Assembly (NCBI GenBank): GCA_903875225.1
Contig: CAIQVJ010000024.1
Location: forward strand, 56,225 to 120,224
Direction: 5' to 3'
Length of the DNA stretch: 64,000 nucleotides
DNA from: an uncultured Pseudomonadota bacterium
GTDB taxonomy: Bacteria > Myxococcota_A > UBA796 > SXON01
This document shows, in pieces, positions 34,381 to 42,041 of this stretch. The notes beneath the pieces are model-generated. The model saw nothing but the letters and a program-made list of their open reading frames with translations, made no database searches and had not been told where the DNA came from. Each line of letters begins with the position of its first letter. The first letter of the stretch is position 1. Both the position numbers and the translations under genes were made by a program.

Positions 34381-35265
34381 ATGGACCGCGCTACCATTCG
34401 CTCCATCCTCGTCCCGACCGACTTCTCCCAGCCCGCCAATGTCGCCTTTGCCCACGCGCTGCGTCTGGCACTCGCGCTCAAGGCCGAGCTGGACATCTTC
34501 CACGTCGAGCCGCACAACGACACCACGGACTGGCGTTGGGCGCCACCGGTGCTGGAAACATTGATTCGCTGGGGTTTCCTCGAGGAGGGTGCGACCGAGG
34601 CCGACCTCGCGAGGCTCGGCATCCGCGCACGGAGGACCCTGAGCTCCGGCGAGCGCCCGGATGAGGCGATCCTGCACGAGATGGCATCCAGCCACGCGGA
34701 TCTGGTGGTGATGGCGAGCCACGGGCGCTCGGGCATCGCCCGGTGGTTGCAGCCGAGCGTCTCCCGACCCGTCGCGCTGCGTGCCCCCGTTCCGGTGCTC
34801 CTGATCCCCGCCGACAGCAAGGGTTTCGTCGATGAACAGACCGGCTACGGAACGGTGTCCCGCGTGCTCCTGCCCGTGGACGTCGTCCCCGATCCGGGCC
34901 CGGCGTTCGACGCCGCCGGGATCTTCTCCCGGGCGCTGCCCGGGGACTCCACCGAGTTCGCCACGTTCCACGTGGGCCTGGGGCACCCCGCGTTGGAGCT
35001 CATGCAGGTGCCAGCGGGCGCGCGCCTGCACCATTGGCGCGCGGAGGGCGGAGTCGTCGAGTCGATCGCGACGACCGCGTTCACCTGGAGCGCAGATCTG
35101 GTGATCGTGGTGACCGAGGGTCGCCAGAATTTCCTGGATGCGCTCCGTGGCAGCACCGTGGAGCGCTTGATGGGCGCAACGCCGAAGCCGCTCCTGATCG
35201 TTCCCGCCGGGTGGGGCAGCTGGACGGAGCGGCCGAGCGCCCCACCCGTCGAAATGTCCCTGTAG
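34381..35265 (+). CDS. Tandem-domain universal stress protein
   Basis: The 294-residue protein has two UspA-like domains. The first (about residues 6-143) starts IRSILVPTDFSQPANVAF and has SHGRSG but lacks the following G-S of the ATP motif; the second (about 155-285) has the related TEGRQNFLDALRGST. AGGAG is five bases before the ATG. Directly downstream of nosY and under a sigma-54 promoter match, it probably belongs to the same low-oxygen or nitrogen-oxide response as the first stress protein. Confidence 0.9.
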   Translation: MDRATIRSILVPTDFSQPANVAFAHALRLALALKAELDIFHVEPHNDTTDWRWAPPVLETLIRWGFLEEGATEADLARLGIRARRTLSSGERPDEAILHEMASSHADLVVMASHGRSGIARWLQPSVSRPVALRAPVPVLLIPADSKGFVDEQTGYGTVSRVLLPVDVVPDPGPAFDAAGIFSRALPGDSTEFATFHVGLGHPALELMQVPAGARLHHWRAEGGVVESIATTAFTWSADLVIVVTEGRQNFLDALRGSTVERLMGATPKPLLIVPAGWGSWTERPSAPPVEMSL

Positions 35266-35307
35266 TCAAGGCGTGTGCCAGCTGGCAGGACGGGGTAGAC
35301 CGCACAC

Positions 35308-36177
35308 GTGAAGCCCTCCGGTACCAACCCGCTGGTGATCGCCGCGATCGTGTCGCTGTGCATCGGCCTCGGCAAGGCGGCGTTGGCCGTGTGGACCGGA
35401 TCCCATGTGCTCTTCGCCTCGGCGGTCGACTCGCTCGGGGACTGCATCGTCTCTTCGGGCAACTTCGGCCTCGCGCGGTTCGCGAGCCAGCCAGCGGACG
35501 ACGGGCACCCGTATGGCCATGGAAAGGTCGAGGCGCTCGCCGGGCTCGGGCAGGCCCTGCTCCTGACCGCTGGCGCCGGCTGGGTCACCTGGACTGCCGT
35601 GGCCGGGCTGCTGAACCCCGGGCGCCCCGCGCCCACGGCCCTCCCGGGCCTGATCGGGCTCGTGATCTCGATGGTCACCTCGGTGGCGCTCGGCGCGATG
35701 CTCAAGCGCGCGGGAGACAAGCGGGGCTCCATCGTGCTCCGCTCCGACGCCATGCACTACACCATGGACGCCGCATCCGGCATCGCGGCCCTCTGCGGGC
35801 TGGGCATCGCCGGGCTCACGGGCTGGGTCCAGGCAGATGACGTCGCCTCCCTCTGCGTGGCCGCGCTGATGGTGCCCGCGATCGTCGGACTCGCCCGCGC
35901 CGTCATCGACGAGCTCGTCGACCGGAGCCTGCCTGCCGAAGACCTCGCGACCATCGACACCGTCCTGCGGGCCACCCCCGGGCTCGACGGCTGGCACGCC
36001 CTGCGCACCCGACGCAGCGGGCAACGCCGCTTCGTCGAGCTTCACGTCGAGCTCGACGGGGCCATCACGCTCGCCGAGGGGCACCGCCGCACGGACGAAC
36101 TGGAGGCCGCCCTGCGCGCCGCGCTCCCGGGCGCCGACGTGCTCGTCCACGCCGACGTCGCGAACGATCACCCGTAG
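35308..36177 (+). CDS. Cation diffusion facilitator (CDF) transporter
   Basis: The 289-residue protein matches CDF transporters: SAVDSLGD in the second membrane helix, HPYGHGKVEALA in the following loop, and HYTMD (HxxxD) in the fifth helix, which together form the metal site. A short cytoplasmic domain with HALRTRRSGQRRFVELHVELD follows. It should export a divalent ion such as Fe, Zn, Mn or Cd in exchange for protons. GTG at 35308 is the chosen start. A role in iron or zinc balance during anaerobic growth is inference from position. Confidence 0.9.
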   Translation: MKPSGTNPLVIAAIVSLCIGLGKAALAVWTGSHVLFASAVDSLGDCIVSSGNFGLARFASQPADDGHPYGHGKVEALAGLGQALLLTAGAGWVTWTAVAGLLNPGRPAPTALPGLIGLVISMVTSVALGAMLKRAGDKRGSIVLRSDAMHYTMDAASGIAALCGLGIAGLTGWVQADDVASLCVAALMVPAIVGLARAVIDELVDRSLPAEDLATIDTVLRATPGLDGWHALRTRRSGQRRFVELHVELDGAITLAEGHRRTDELEAALRAALPGADVLVHADVANDHP

Positions 36178-36180
36178 CGA

Positions 36181-36196
36181 CGGCACATCCGTTGCA
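36181..36196 (+). promoter_or_regulatory. Possible sigma-54 promoter near the patatin gene
   Basis: CGGCACATCCGTTGCA matches 10 of 12 fixed sigma-54 positions, with GG-N10-GC spacing. The predicted start (near 36207) would fall after the ATG at 36196 and one base before an in-frame GTG at 36208, so either the transcript is leaderless from that GTG or the match is accidental. Confidence 0.3.
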
Positions 36197-37398
36197 TGTT
36201 CGACCGCGTGCAAACCACGCGTCACATCGCCCGCCCCACGGGTGTTGCGCCCGCTGATCCGTCGCGCACGGCGCTGGTCCTCTCGGGGGGCGGCGCGCGC
36301 GGCGCATACCAGGTGGGCGTGCTGCGCGGCCTCGTGGACATCGGGGTCGTCCCCCCGGGGCGCTCCCCCTTTCCGATCCTCGTCGGAGCCAGCGCCGGTG
36401 CCCTGAACGCGGGCATGCTGGCGGCGTACTCGGACTCCTTCGAAGGCGCCGTCCAGCACATGGAGGAGCTGTGGGGCGGCCTCCGCGCCGACCAGGTCTT
36501 TCGTACGGATGCCATGTCCATCGCCTCCAACGGCCTCCTCTGGGCCCGGGACCTGTCCCTTGGCGGCATGTTCGGACACACGGCATCCCGATCCCTGCTC
36601 AACACCGCCCCCCTTCGTACGCTCCTGAGCCAACGTGTCCCCTGCTCGAGGATCCAGGGCAACATTGACTCGGGAGCGCTGGATGCCCTGGCGATGCCGG
36701 CGACCGACATGTACACGGCCGATGGCGTGCTGTTCGTCCAGGGGCGCGCGGACACCGCCTCCTGGGAACGGAGCCGCTGGAGCATCGAGCACACGGAGAT
36801 CACGGTGGACCACCTCCTCGCGTCCAGCGCGATCCCGGTGTTCTTTCCGCCTGTCCACCTCGGCGAGCGCTACCTCGGGGACGGCTCCATCCGCAACACG
36901 GCCCCGCTCTCCCCCGCGATCCGGCTCGGCGCGGAGCGAATCGTCGCCGTCGGGGTCCGCCGCTCCAGACTGCCCCACCCCCCAGCGGTTCATCGGGCAG
37001 GCCCCCCGACCCTCGCTCAGATCGCCAGTTCGCTGCTCGATGCGGTGATGCTCGACGCGGTCGAGACCGACGTGGAGCACAGCACACGCGTGAACGACGG
37101 CGTCGCCCGCATGCCCGGAGGCGATGGGGCCGCACCCCTGCGCTGGATCGACGTCCTCTGGCTCACGCCGTCTGCCTCCATCCGTGAGATCGCGGACAGG
37201 CACAAAAAGGCGATCCCCGGCATGATCAGCTACCTGATGCGTGGGCTCGGCAATGACGGCTCCACCACCGAGCTTGCGAGCTACCTGCTGTTCCAGAGCG
37301 CGTTCTGCCTGGAGCTGATGCTGCTCGGCCGGAACGACGTGCAGGCGCGCTCCGACGAGGTGCGACGGTTCTTCGAGCCGGTCATGACGCGCAGTTGA
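36196..37398 (+). CDS. Patatin-like phospholipase
   Basis: The 400-residue protein has a patatin domain: oxyanion loop SGGGARGAYQVG near residue 30, nucleophile GASAGALNAG near 64, and the Asp of the catalytic dyad in DGSIRN near 233. The C-terminal 150 residues are specific to a bacterial subgroup. It should hydrolyse acyl lipids. Its 3' end overlaps that of the convergent DksA/TraR-like gene by 17 bases. The start may be GTG at 36208 if the promoter match just upstream is real. Confidence 0.9.
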   Translation: MFDRVQTTRHIARPTGVAPADPSRTALVLSGGGARGAYQVGVLRGLVDIGVVPPGRSPFPILVGASAGALNAGMLAAYSDSFEGAVQHMEELWGGLRADQVFRTDAMSIASNGLLWARDLSLGGMFGHTASRSLLNTAPLRTLLSQRVPCSRIQGNIDSGALDALAMPATDMYTADGVLFVQGRADTASWERSRWSIEHTEITVDHLLASSAIPVFFPPVHLGERYLGDGSIRNTAPLSPAIRLGAERIVAVGVRRSRLPHPPAVHRAGPPTLAQIASSLLDAVMLDAVETDVEHSTRVNDGVARMPGGDGAAPLRWIDVLWLTPSASIREIADRHKKAIPGMISYLMRGLGNDGSTTELASYLLFQSAFCLELMLLGRNDVQARSDEVRRFFEPVMTRS

Positions 37399-37720
37399 CG
37401 CAGGTCACGGCCGTGGGCAGGCTCATCAGGCGCCCCGGCGCGATGGGCTCGCCACACAGGGCGCAGATCCCGTAGGTCCCGGCGTCGAGCCGTTGCAGGG
37501 CAGCACGGAGCGCCAGCACCTCCGACCGAGCGTCCTCGTCGAGGCTGGCGAGCACCTCCTCGTCGGAGAACATCGGCGCCCTGTCCCTCCAGTTGTCCGG
37601 CAGGGCCGTGGAATGGCGGAGCCGACGGACGACCCGATCGTTCCGCTCCAGCCGCTCCTCCAGCAGCCGGACCAGGGACTCGCGAACCAGATCGTGCTCT
37701 ACTGCCGCTTCGAAGAACAT
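37382..37720 (-). CDS. DksA/TraR-family zinc finger protein
   Basis: The 112-residue protein has an N-terminal helical hairpin (LVRESLVRLLEERLERNDRVV ... SEVLALRAALQRLDAG) and the C4 zinc finger GTYGICALCGEPI ... CVNC typical of DksA/TraR proteins, which bind the RNA polymerase secondary channel. GAGG lies five bases before the ATG at 37720. The gene has a perfect sigma-54 promoter match starting 22 bases upstream, so it is likely induced with the rest of the regulon and could retune transcription on shift to anaerobiosis (inference). Confidence 0.9.
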   Translation of the reverse strand: MFFEAAVEHDLVRESLVRLLEERLERNDRVVRRLRHSTALPDNWRDRAPMFSDEEVLASLDEDARSEVLALRAALQRLDAGTYGICALCGEPIAPGRLMSLPTAVTCVNCAS

Positions 37721-37741
37721 TGGCACCTCGCCAGCGGAAGG

Positions 37742-37757
37742 AGCAAGCGCCGTGCCA
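37742..37757 (-). promoter_or_regulatory. Perfect sigma-54 promoter of the DksA/TraR-like gene
   Basis: On the minus strand TGGCACGGCGCTTGCT matches all 12 fixed positions of TGGCACG-N4-TTGCW. The predicted start is near 37731, 11 bases before the ATG, leaving just room for the GAGG ribosome binding site at 37726-37729. The element fits in the 38-base gap before the upstream gene's stop. Confidence 0.75.
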
Positions 37758-37758
37758 C

Positions 37759-38184
37759 TCAGCGGTCCCCGGCCGGCACGGGCTGCGCCGGAGCGGCTGG
37801 GGGCGTGGGGGACGGCTCCACGTTCACGGGAACGCGAAGATTGGCGCGCTTGACCGGCCAGGCGTAGTCGGTCAGGACGCGCTGCAGGCACGGCCGGTAG
37901 CCAGCCACCGCCGTGTCGGCGCTCACGACCGAGACGAGCGAGACGTGGCCACGTCGAAGCTGGACCTCGAACACGAGCGTGCCCGGCCTCACATCAGCCG
38001 GCGCGGGGGGCGCCACAGCGCAGGACGTGAGCGACAAGCTGTCGACCGGCACCGGCGTGTGGAACGGAAGGTTCAGCACGGGCCCGGCGGTGAGCACCGG
38101 CTCTGCGATCGGCGCGGGCGTGAGCAGGGGCCCCGGGTCAGCGGCGAACGCCAGCGGGAGGAGGAGGGCGACGACGAGCAGCAT
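37759..38184 (-). CDS. Secreted protein resembling AgmX/TonB C-terminal domains
   Basis: The 141-residue protein has a signal peptide ending AFA, a Pro-rich stretch, and a domain with TLVFEVQLRRGHVSLVSVVSADTAV and CLQRVLTDYAWP, like the C-terminal domains of TonB-type and AgmX-type proteins of myxobacteria. The C terminus is Pro-rich. Only two cysteines are present, which may form one disulfide. It lies between the radical SAM gene and the DksA/TraR-like gene on the same strand. Function unknown. Confidence 0.7.
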   Translation of the reverse strand: MLLVVALLLPLAFAADPGPLLTPAPIAEPVLTAGPVLNLPFHTPVPVDSLSLTSCAVAPPAPADVRPGTLVFEVQLRRGHVSLVSVVSADTAVAGYRPCLQRVLTDYAWPVKRANLRVPVNVEPSPTPPAAPAQPVPAGDR

Positions 38185-38252
38185 ACCAACAAGGTAAGCA
38201 CGGGCGATGCCGCCCGGGCAGGCGCGGCGCGCTCAGGACCCCGTTGCGGTGG

Positions 38253-40121
38253 TCAGGAGGGGGCATCCTTGCGAGAACGTGTGCTCGGCGGCCCCGGGGT
38301 CCGATCGGTCTCCGCGAACCGGGCCTCCCGATGCACGTTGGCGACCGCGCTCGAAGCGGCGAACCCGCCGTCCGCCGAGAGTTCACCCTTTCCACAATTC
38401 ACCGCGACCCCGGAGTCGAAGTTGTCGAGATCACAGGCCGTGATGAAGCCGAGCAACAGGAACCGCTTCGGCACAGCGCCAAGGTTCATGCCATTGGCGA
38501 ACAGGTGTTCCAGGCGGAGCAGATCCGCGCCCATCTTCATCGCCTCGGGCCGCAACCCCTGCCGCACCAGCGCCGCCGCGAGCCCAGCCTTCGCGAGCCC
38601 CGGATGCCGCTGGTAGCGCCCTGCGTAGTGCTTCGCCGCCTTTGCAAGACCGGGGAGGTCGAGCACGTCGGAGATGGGTGTGAAACTGCCTTCGTCCCCG
38701 CGCGCCACGAGGTAGTGCTGCACATACAGGCACTTGCGCACCGAGAGCGCAGAAAGCATGGCGAAGTACGCCATGTTGAACGCCTTGATGTCGTCACGAC
38801 GCAGCGTCGGCTCCTGCTCCGTGAGGAGATCGATGATCTCGTCGGGCATCAACTGCTGGCCGGCGAACGCGTTCGTCTGCCGCGCGCTGCCCATGCTCCG
38901 CAGCCCCAGGAAGAAGACCTCGCGGATGTGGTCGTTCTCGGGCTGCAGCGCAAACCGGAACGTGGCGCCCACCTGCTCCTCGTTCAGCCCGCGGGCGATC
39001 ACGACGATGAGGCTGGTCGCGATGTTGTGCTTACGCAGGTTGGCCAGCGCCGCCTTCCGGGCCTTGATCAGCGGCCGACCGCGCAGGGCCACGTTGGCCG
39101 GCTCGTTCAGCCCGTCGAACTGGAGGAACACCTCGTCGACCCCCGCCTCGGCCAGGCTCGCGCAGTAGCCGGCGTCGGTCAGGTTGATGCCGTTGGTGTG
39201 CAGCGCCGCGATGTTGCCGCTCGCCTTCACCTTGCGCACCCAGTCCAGCAGATCGGGCCGGAGCGTCGGCTCCGCGGCCATCAGGTCCACCTTGATTCCC
39301 CTGCGGGACGAGATCAGCTTCTCCAGGCCGCCCAGATCGAGGTCGGGCGTGTCCTCGGTGTTGGCCTTGGCGAGGCAGATCGGGCACGCCAGGTTGCAGC
39401 GCTCCGTCATGCGGACGATGTAGTCGCGCTGCGGGTGCTCCTTCGAATTGACCTCGAAGTAGAAGGTGTCGAGGTCGCCCCAGTATTCGGGTTTGCGCGA
39501 GAGCAACTGCAGGGCCACGCCGTGGGTCGGGCAGTTCTTCTCCAGCTGAACCGTGCCGTCGAGCACGACGACCGCGGCGGGGACCTCCTCGAGGCACGTG
39601 GGGCAATAGCCGCGCGTGTTCCGAAGCACCCGGCGGGCGGACCCCGTCGCCGGTGCTCCAGTGGCAGCCGCGGCGACAGCCTGTTCCTCGGGCTCCACGC
39701 CGGCAAGACGGAGCGCGGCGGGGAACAGCTCCTCGTCCTCGATCCGGGCGTGCTCGCAGAGGTCGTCGAGCATCGCCAGGAGCGCGGCTTCGTTCGCGCC
39801 GGCGTCGCGGGACGCCGATCGAAGCGCACCCTCCAATGTACGGATCTCGTCGTGTTCAGCGAGCATCTGGTTGATCGGTCCGGCGACCCCACAGCCCGAC
39901 GACTCCTTGCCCTCGGCCAGCGCGATGATCGCCGGGTAGAGGATGGTCTCCTCCTTCATCATGTGGTCGTCCATCGTGCGGTGCAGATGCTGGAACGGAG
40001 CCAGGATCTGTCGGCTGCTGCCCGCAAGTGCCACTGCGAGCCGCGGCATCTCGCGGTGCATGAACACGTGGTGGGTGTCGAGGATCCGGCGGGCGAGGAG
40101 GGCGACTTCGGGGGAGGACAT
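38253..40121 (-). CDS. Fusion of an iron-repair-type hemerythrin domain to a Tes-like radical SAM domain
   Basis: The 622-residue protein has two parts. Residues 1-140 form a hemerythrin-like domain of the RIC (YtfE/ScdA) type, with candidate di-iron ligands H17, H53, E57, H90, H124 and E128. After a linker there is a zinc-ribbon-like segment (C173, C176, C197, H200) and a radical SAM core with C242-x3-C246-x2-C249 (CNLACPIC) followed by AAEP, HTNGI and QFDGL segments. The second part resembles the radical SAM family that includes tetraether lipid synthase and related lipid-joining enzymes. The ATG at 40121 is two bases after a predicted sigma-54 start, so the mRNA may be leaderless; no ribosome binding site is seen. 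Confidence 0.85.
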   Translation of the reverse strand: MSSPEVALLARRILDTHHVFMHREMPRLAVALAGSSRQILAPFQHLHRTMDDHMMKEETILYPAIIALAEGKESSGCGVAGPINQMLAEHDEIRTLEGALRSASRDAGANEAALLAMLDDLCEHARIEDEELFPAALRLAGVEPEEQAVAAAATGAPATGSARRVLRNTRGYCPTCLEEVPAAVVVLDGTVQLEKNCPTHGVALQLLSRKPEYWGDLDTFYFEVNSKEHPQRDYIVRMTERCNLACPICLAKANTEDTPDLDLGGLEKLISSRRGIKVDLMAAEPTLRPDLLDWVRKVKASGNIAALHTNGINLTDAGYCASLAEAGVDEVFLQFDGLNEPANVALRGRPLIKARKAALANLRKHNIATSLIVVIARGLNEEQVGATFRFALQPENDHIREVFFLGLRSMGSARQTNAFAGQQLMPDEIIDLLTEQEPTLRRDDIKAFNMAYFAMLSALSVRKCLYVQHYLVARGDEGSFTPISDVLDLPGLAKAAKHYAGRYQRHPGLAKAGLAAALVRQGLRPEAMKMGADLLRLEHLFANGMNLGAVPKRFLLLGFITACDLDNFDSGVAVNCGKGELSADGGFAASSAVANVHREARFAETDRTPGPPSTRSRKDAPS

Positions 40122-40133
40122 GGCGTCGGAGTA

Positions 40134-40149
40134 TGCAACCCCCATGCCA
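40134..40149 (-). promoter_or_regulatory. sigma-54 promoter of the hemerythrin-radical SAM gene
   Basis: On the minus strand TGGCATGGGGGTTGCA matches 11 of 12 fixed sigma-54 positions with correct spacing. The predicted start is near 40123. A CATCC-N7-GGATG inverted repeat at 40157-40173 lies upstream. Confidence 0.6.
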
Positions 40150-40219
40150 GATTCGGCATCCGTCAATTGGATGATTCGGGTGCACGCGCCCACCTGCCGC
40201 GTCCAGGGACCCGATCGCG

Positions 40220-40606
40220 ATGCGCATCCGCCCCCGCGCACGCCGCCGGAACCGGGTAGAGAGCCGAGTGCTGCCGGACAGCTTCCTCACCATCCTGCTA
40301 AGGGACCTCCTCGACCCCGAAGGCCGAGGGCTCGACGCCGTGCTGCTCGCCGGCGCGACCCAGGACATGCAGGCCCGCGTCGCCGGCATGCCACGGTACC
40401 TGGGCGCCGGCATCAAGGCCTTGAGCCTCGTTTTCGCCGCTACGGGCTACCCGCGCTGGCCGCTCGCCCGGAGGCTGGGGTTCATCCGCGCGTGGCGCTC
40501 ATCACCGCTCTCGCCGATGCGCGACTTCGTGGAATTCTACGAGAAGATGGGCACCTTCGTGTACTGGTCGCGCGTCGAGCACGCCGCTGCATCCGAGCAC
40601 CCATGA
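40220..40606 (+). CDS. Small protein of unknown function, partner of the GMC oxidoreductase
   Basis: The product is up to 128 residues, Arg-rich at the start, then a mostly helical chain (LPDSFLTILLRDLLDPEG, PRYLGAGIKALSLVFAATGYPRWP). I do not recognise a domain. Its TGA overlaps the ATG of the oxidoreductase gene by four bases, so it is likely a subunit or accessory protein for it. ATG at 40220 and GTG at 40268 are both possible starts; the Arg-rich first 16 residues would be lost with the second. Confidence 0.65.
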   Translation: MRIRPRARRRNRVESRVLPDSFLTILLRDLLDPEGRGLDAVLLAGATQDMQARVAGMPRYLGAGIKALSLVFAATGYPRWPLARRLGFIRAWRSSPLSPMRDFVEFYEKMGTFVYWSRVEHAAASEHP

Positions 40607-42021
40607 GGACCCTCGACTGCCAGGTGCTGGTGGTCGGCTCGGGCCCGGGCGGCTCGACCACCGCGTGCCTGTGGGCCGAGGCCGGCCACGACGTGCTGCT
40701 GATCGAGGAGGGCGACTACCTCTCCGTCGGCGCGACCGAGCCCTACTCCCTCGACGAGATGGACCGGAAGTGGCGCAACGGCGGCCTCACCCCCGCCTTC
40801 GGGCCCATCAAGGTCACCTACGTCGAGGGGCGCTGCGTCGGCGGTGCCAGCGAGATCAACGCCGCGCTCTACCATCCCCCCCTGCCGGACGTGCTCGACG
40901 CCTGGGCCCGGGACTACGGCATCGACGACTTCGGCGGCCGGGCGCTCGCCCCGTTCGTCGAGGCGATCGAGCGCGAGTGCTCGGTCACACCCTACCCGGG
41001 GAGCCCCGGCATCGCGTCCGAGCGGATCGCCGAGGGCGCCCGATCGCTCGGCTGGAAGAGCGTGCAGGTGTCCCGCTTCTGGAAGTACGGCGACGGCACG
41101 TCCGAGGGTCGCCGCCAGTCCATGACCGAGACGCTCATCCCCCGCGCCGTGGCGGCCGGCGCGCGGCTGGAGCCTGGCCTGAAGGTCCGCAAGCTGCACC
41201 TGAAGGGCCGTCGCGTCACGGGCGCCCTCGCCACCGACCGCGAAGGCCGCAAGGTCGAGATCCGCTGCGAGCGCGTCGTGCTCTGTGCTGGCGCGGTCCA
41301 GACCCCCCTCGTCCTCCTGCGCAGCGGCATCACCCAGAAGATCGGGCGCACGCTGACGATGAACCCCATGCTCCGGCTGGCCGCGCAGTTCGGCGAGCGC
41401 GTGAACCAGCCCGAGCTTGGCGTGCCCGTACAGCAGATCGAGCAGTTCAAGCCCCAGATGACCCTCGGTTGCTCCCACAGCTCGCTCGCCCATCTGGCCC
41501 TCTGGCTGGTCGGCGCGCCGGGCGACCGGGAGCGCATGCTCGCCGAGTGGTGGCGCCTGGGCGTGTTCTACGCCAAGGTCATGGCCAAGGCGCGCGGCCG
41601 GGTCCGCAACGTCCCGCTCGTGGACGAGGCGTTCGTCTCCTACTCGCTGGGGCGCGAGGACCTCGCGCTCCTGGGCCTCGCAGCCGAGCGCCTCGGGCGC
41701 GTGCTCTTCGCCTCCGGGGCGAGCGCCGTCATCAGCCCCATCCCCGGCGCCCCGGCCCTCACCTCGGTCGCCGATCTCGGCGCCCTGCGCGCGGGCGTCG
41801 AGGCCGGAAAGGCGCAGATCACCGCGATCCACCTGCACAGCACCGTGCCGATGGGCTCCGAGGCCCGGGGCTGCCCCGCCGACAGCTTCGGCAGGCTCCG
41901 GGCGCTCGACAACGCCTGGGTGAACGATGCGAGCCTGCTGCCCGACACGCCGGGCATCAACCCGCAGGGCACGATCCTGGCGATAGCGCGCCGCAACGTC
42001 AGCCGGATGCTCGATCGGTAG
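40603..42021 (+). CDS. GMC-type FAD-dependent oxidoreductase
   Basis: The 472-residue flavoprotein has an N-terminal dinucleotide-binding motif VVGSGPGGSTTACLWAEAGHDVLLIEEG, the GMC signature region EGRCVGGASEINAALYHPP, and a C-terminal segment TAIHLHSTVPMG ... NPQGTILAIA that holds the family's catalytic His and FAD contact. It probably oxidises an alcohol, sugar or sterol. No leader is present, so it is cytoplasmic or peripheral. It is coupled to the small upstream gene. Confidence 0.88.
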   Translation: MRTLDCQVLVVGSGPGGSTTACLWAEAGHDVLLIEEGDYLSVGATEPYSLDEMDRKWRNGGLTPAFGPIKVTYVEGRCVGGASEINAALYHPPLPDVLDAWARDYGIDDFGGRALAPFVEAIERECSVTPYPGSPGIASERIAEGARSLGWKSVQVSRFWKYGDGTSEGRRQSMTETLIPRAVAAGARLEPGLKVRKLHLKGRRVTGALATDREGRKVEIRCERVVLCAGAVQTPLVLLRSGITQKIGRTLTMNPMLRLAAQFGERVNQPELGVPVQQIEQFKPQMTLGCSHSSLAHLALWLVGAPGDRERMLAEWWRLGVFYAKVMAKARGRVRNVPLVDEAFVSYSLGREDLALLGLAAERLGRVLFASGASAVISPIPGAPALTSVADLGALRAGVEAGKAQITAIHLHSTVPMGSEARGCPADSFGRLRALDNAWVNDASLLPDTPGINPQGTILAIARRNVSRMLDR

Positions 42022-42041
42022 TCGAGCCGGAGACTCCACCC

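Noticed and set aside
38197..38212. Possible sigma-54 site upstream of the AgmX-like gene
   Set aside because: GG-N10-GC spacing is right but only 8 of 12 fixed positions match and the start would be almost at the ATG.
38244..40259. Plus-strand open frame opposite the hemerythrin-radical SAM gene
   Set aside because: The minus frame has the iron and radical SAM motifs; the plus frame has none.
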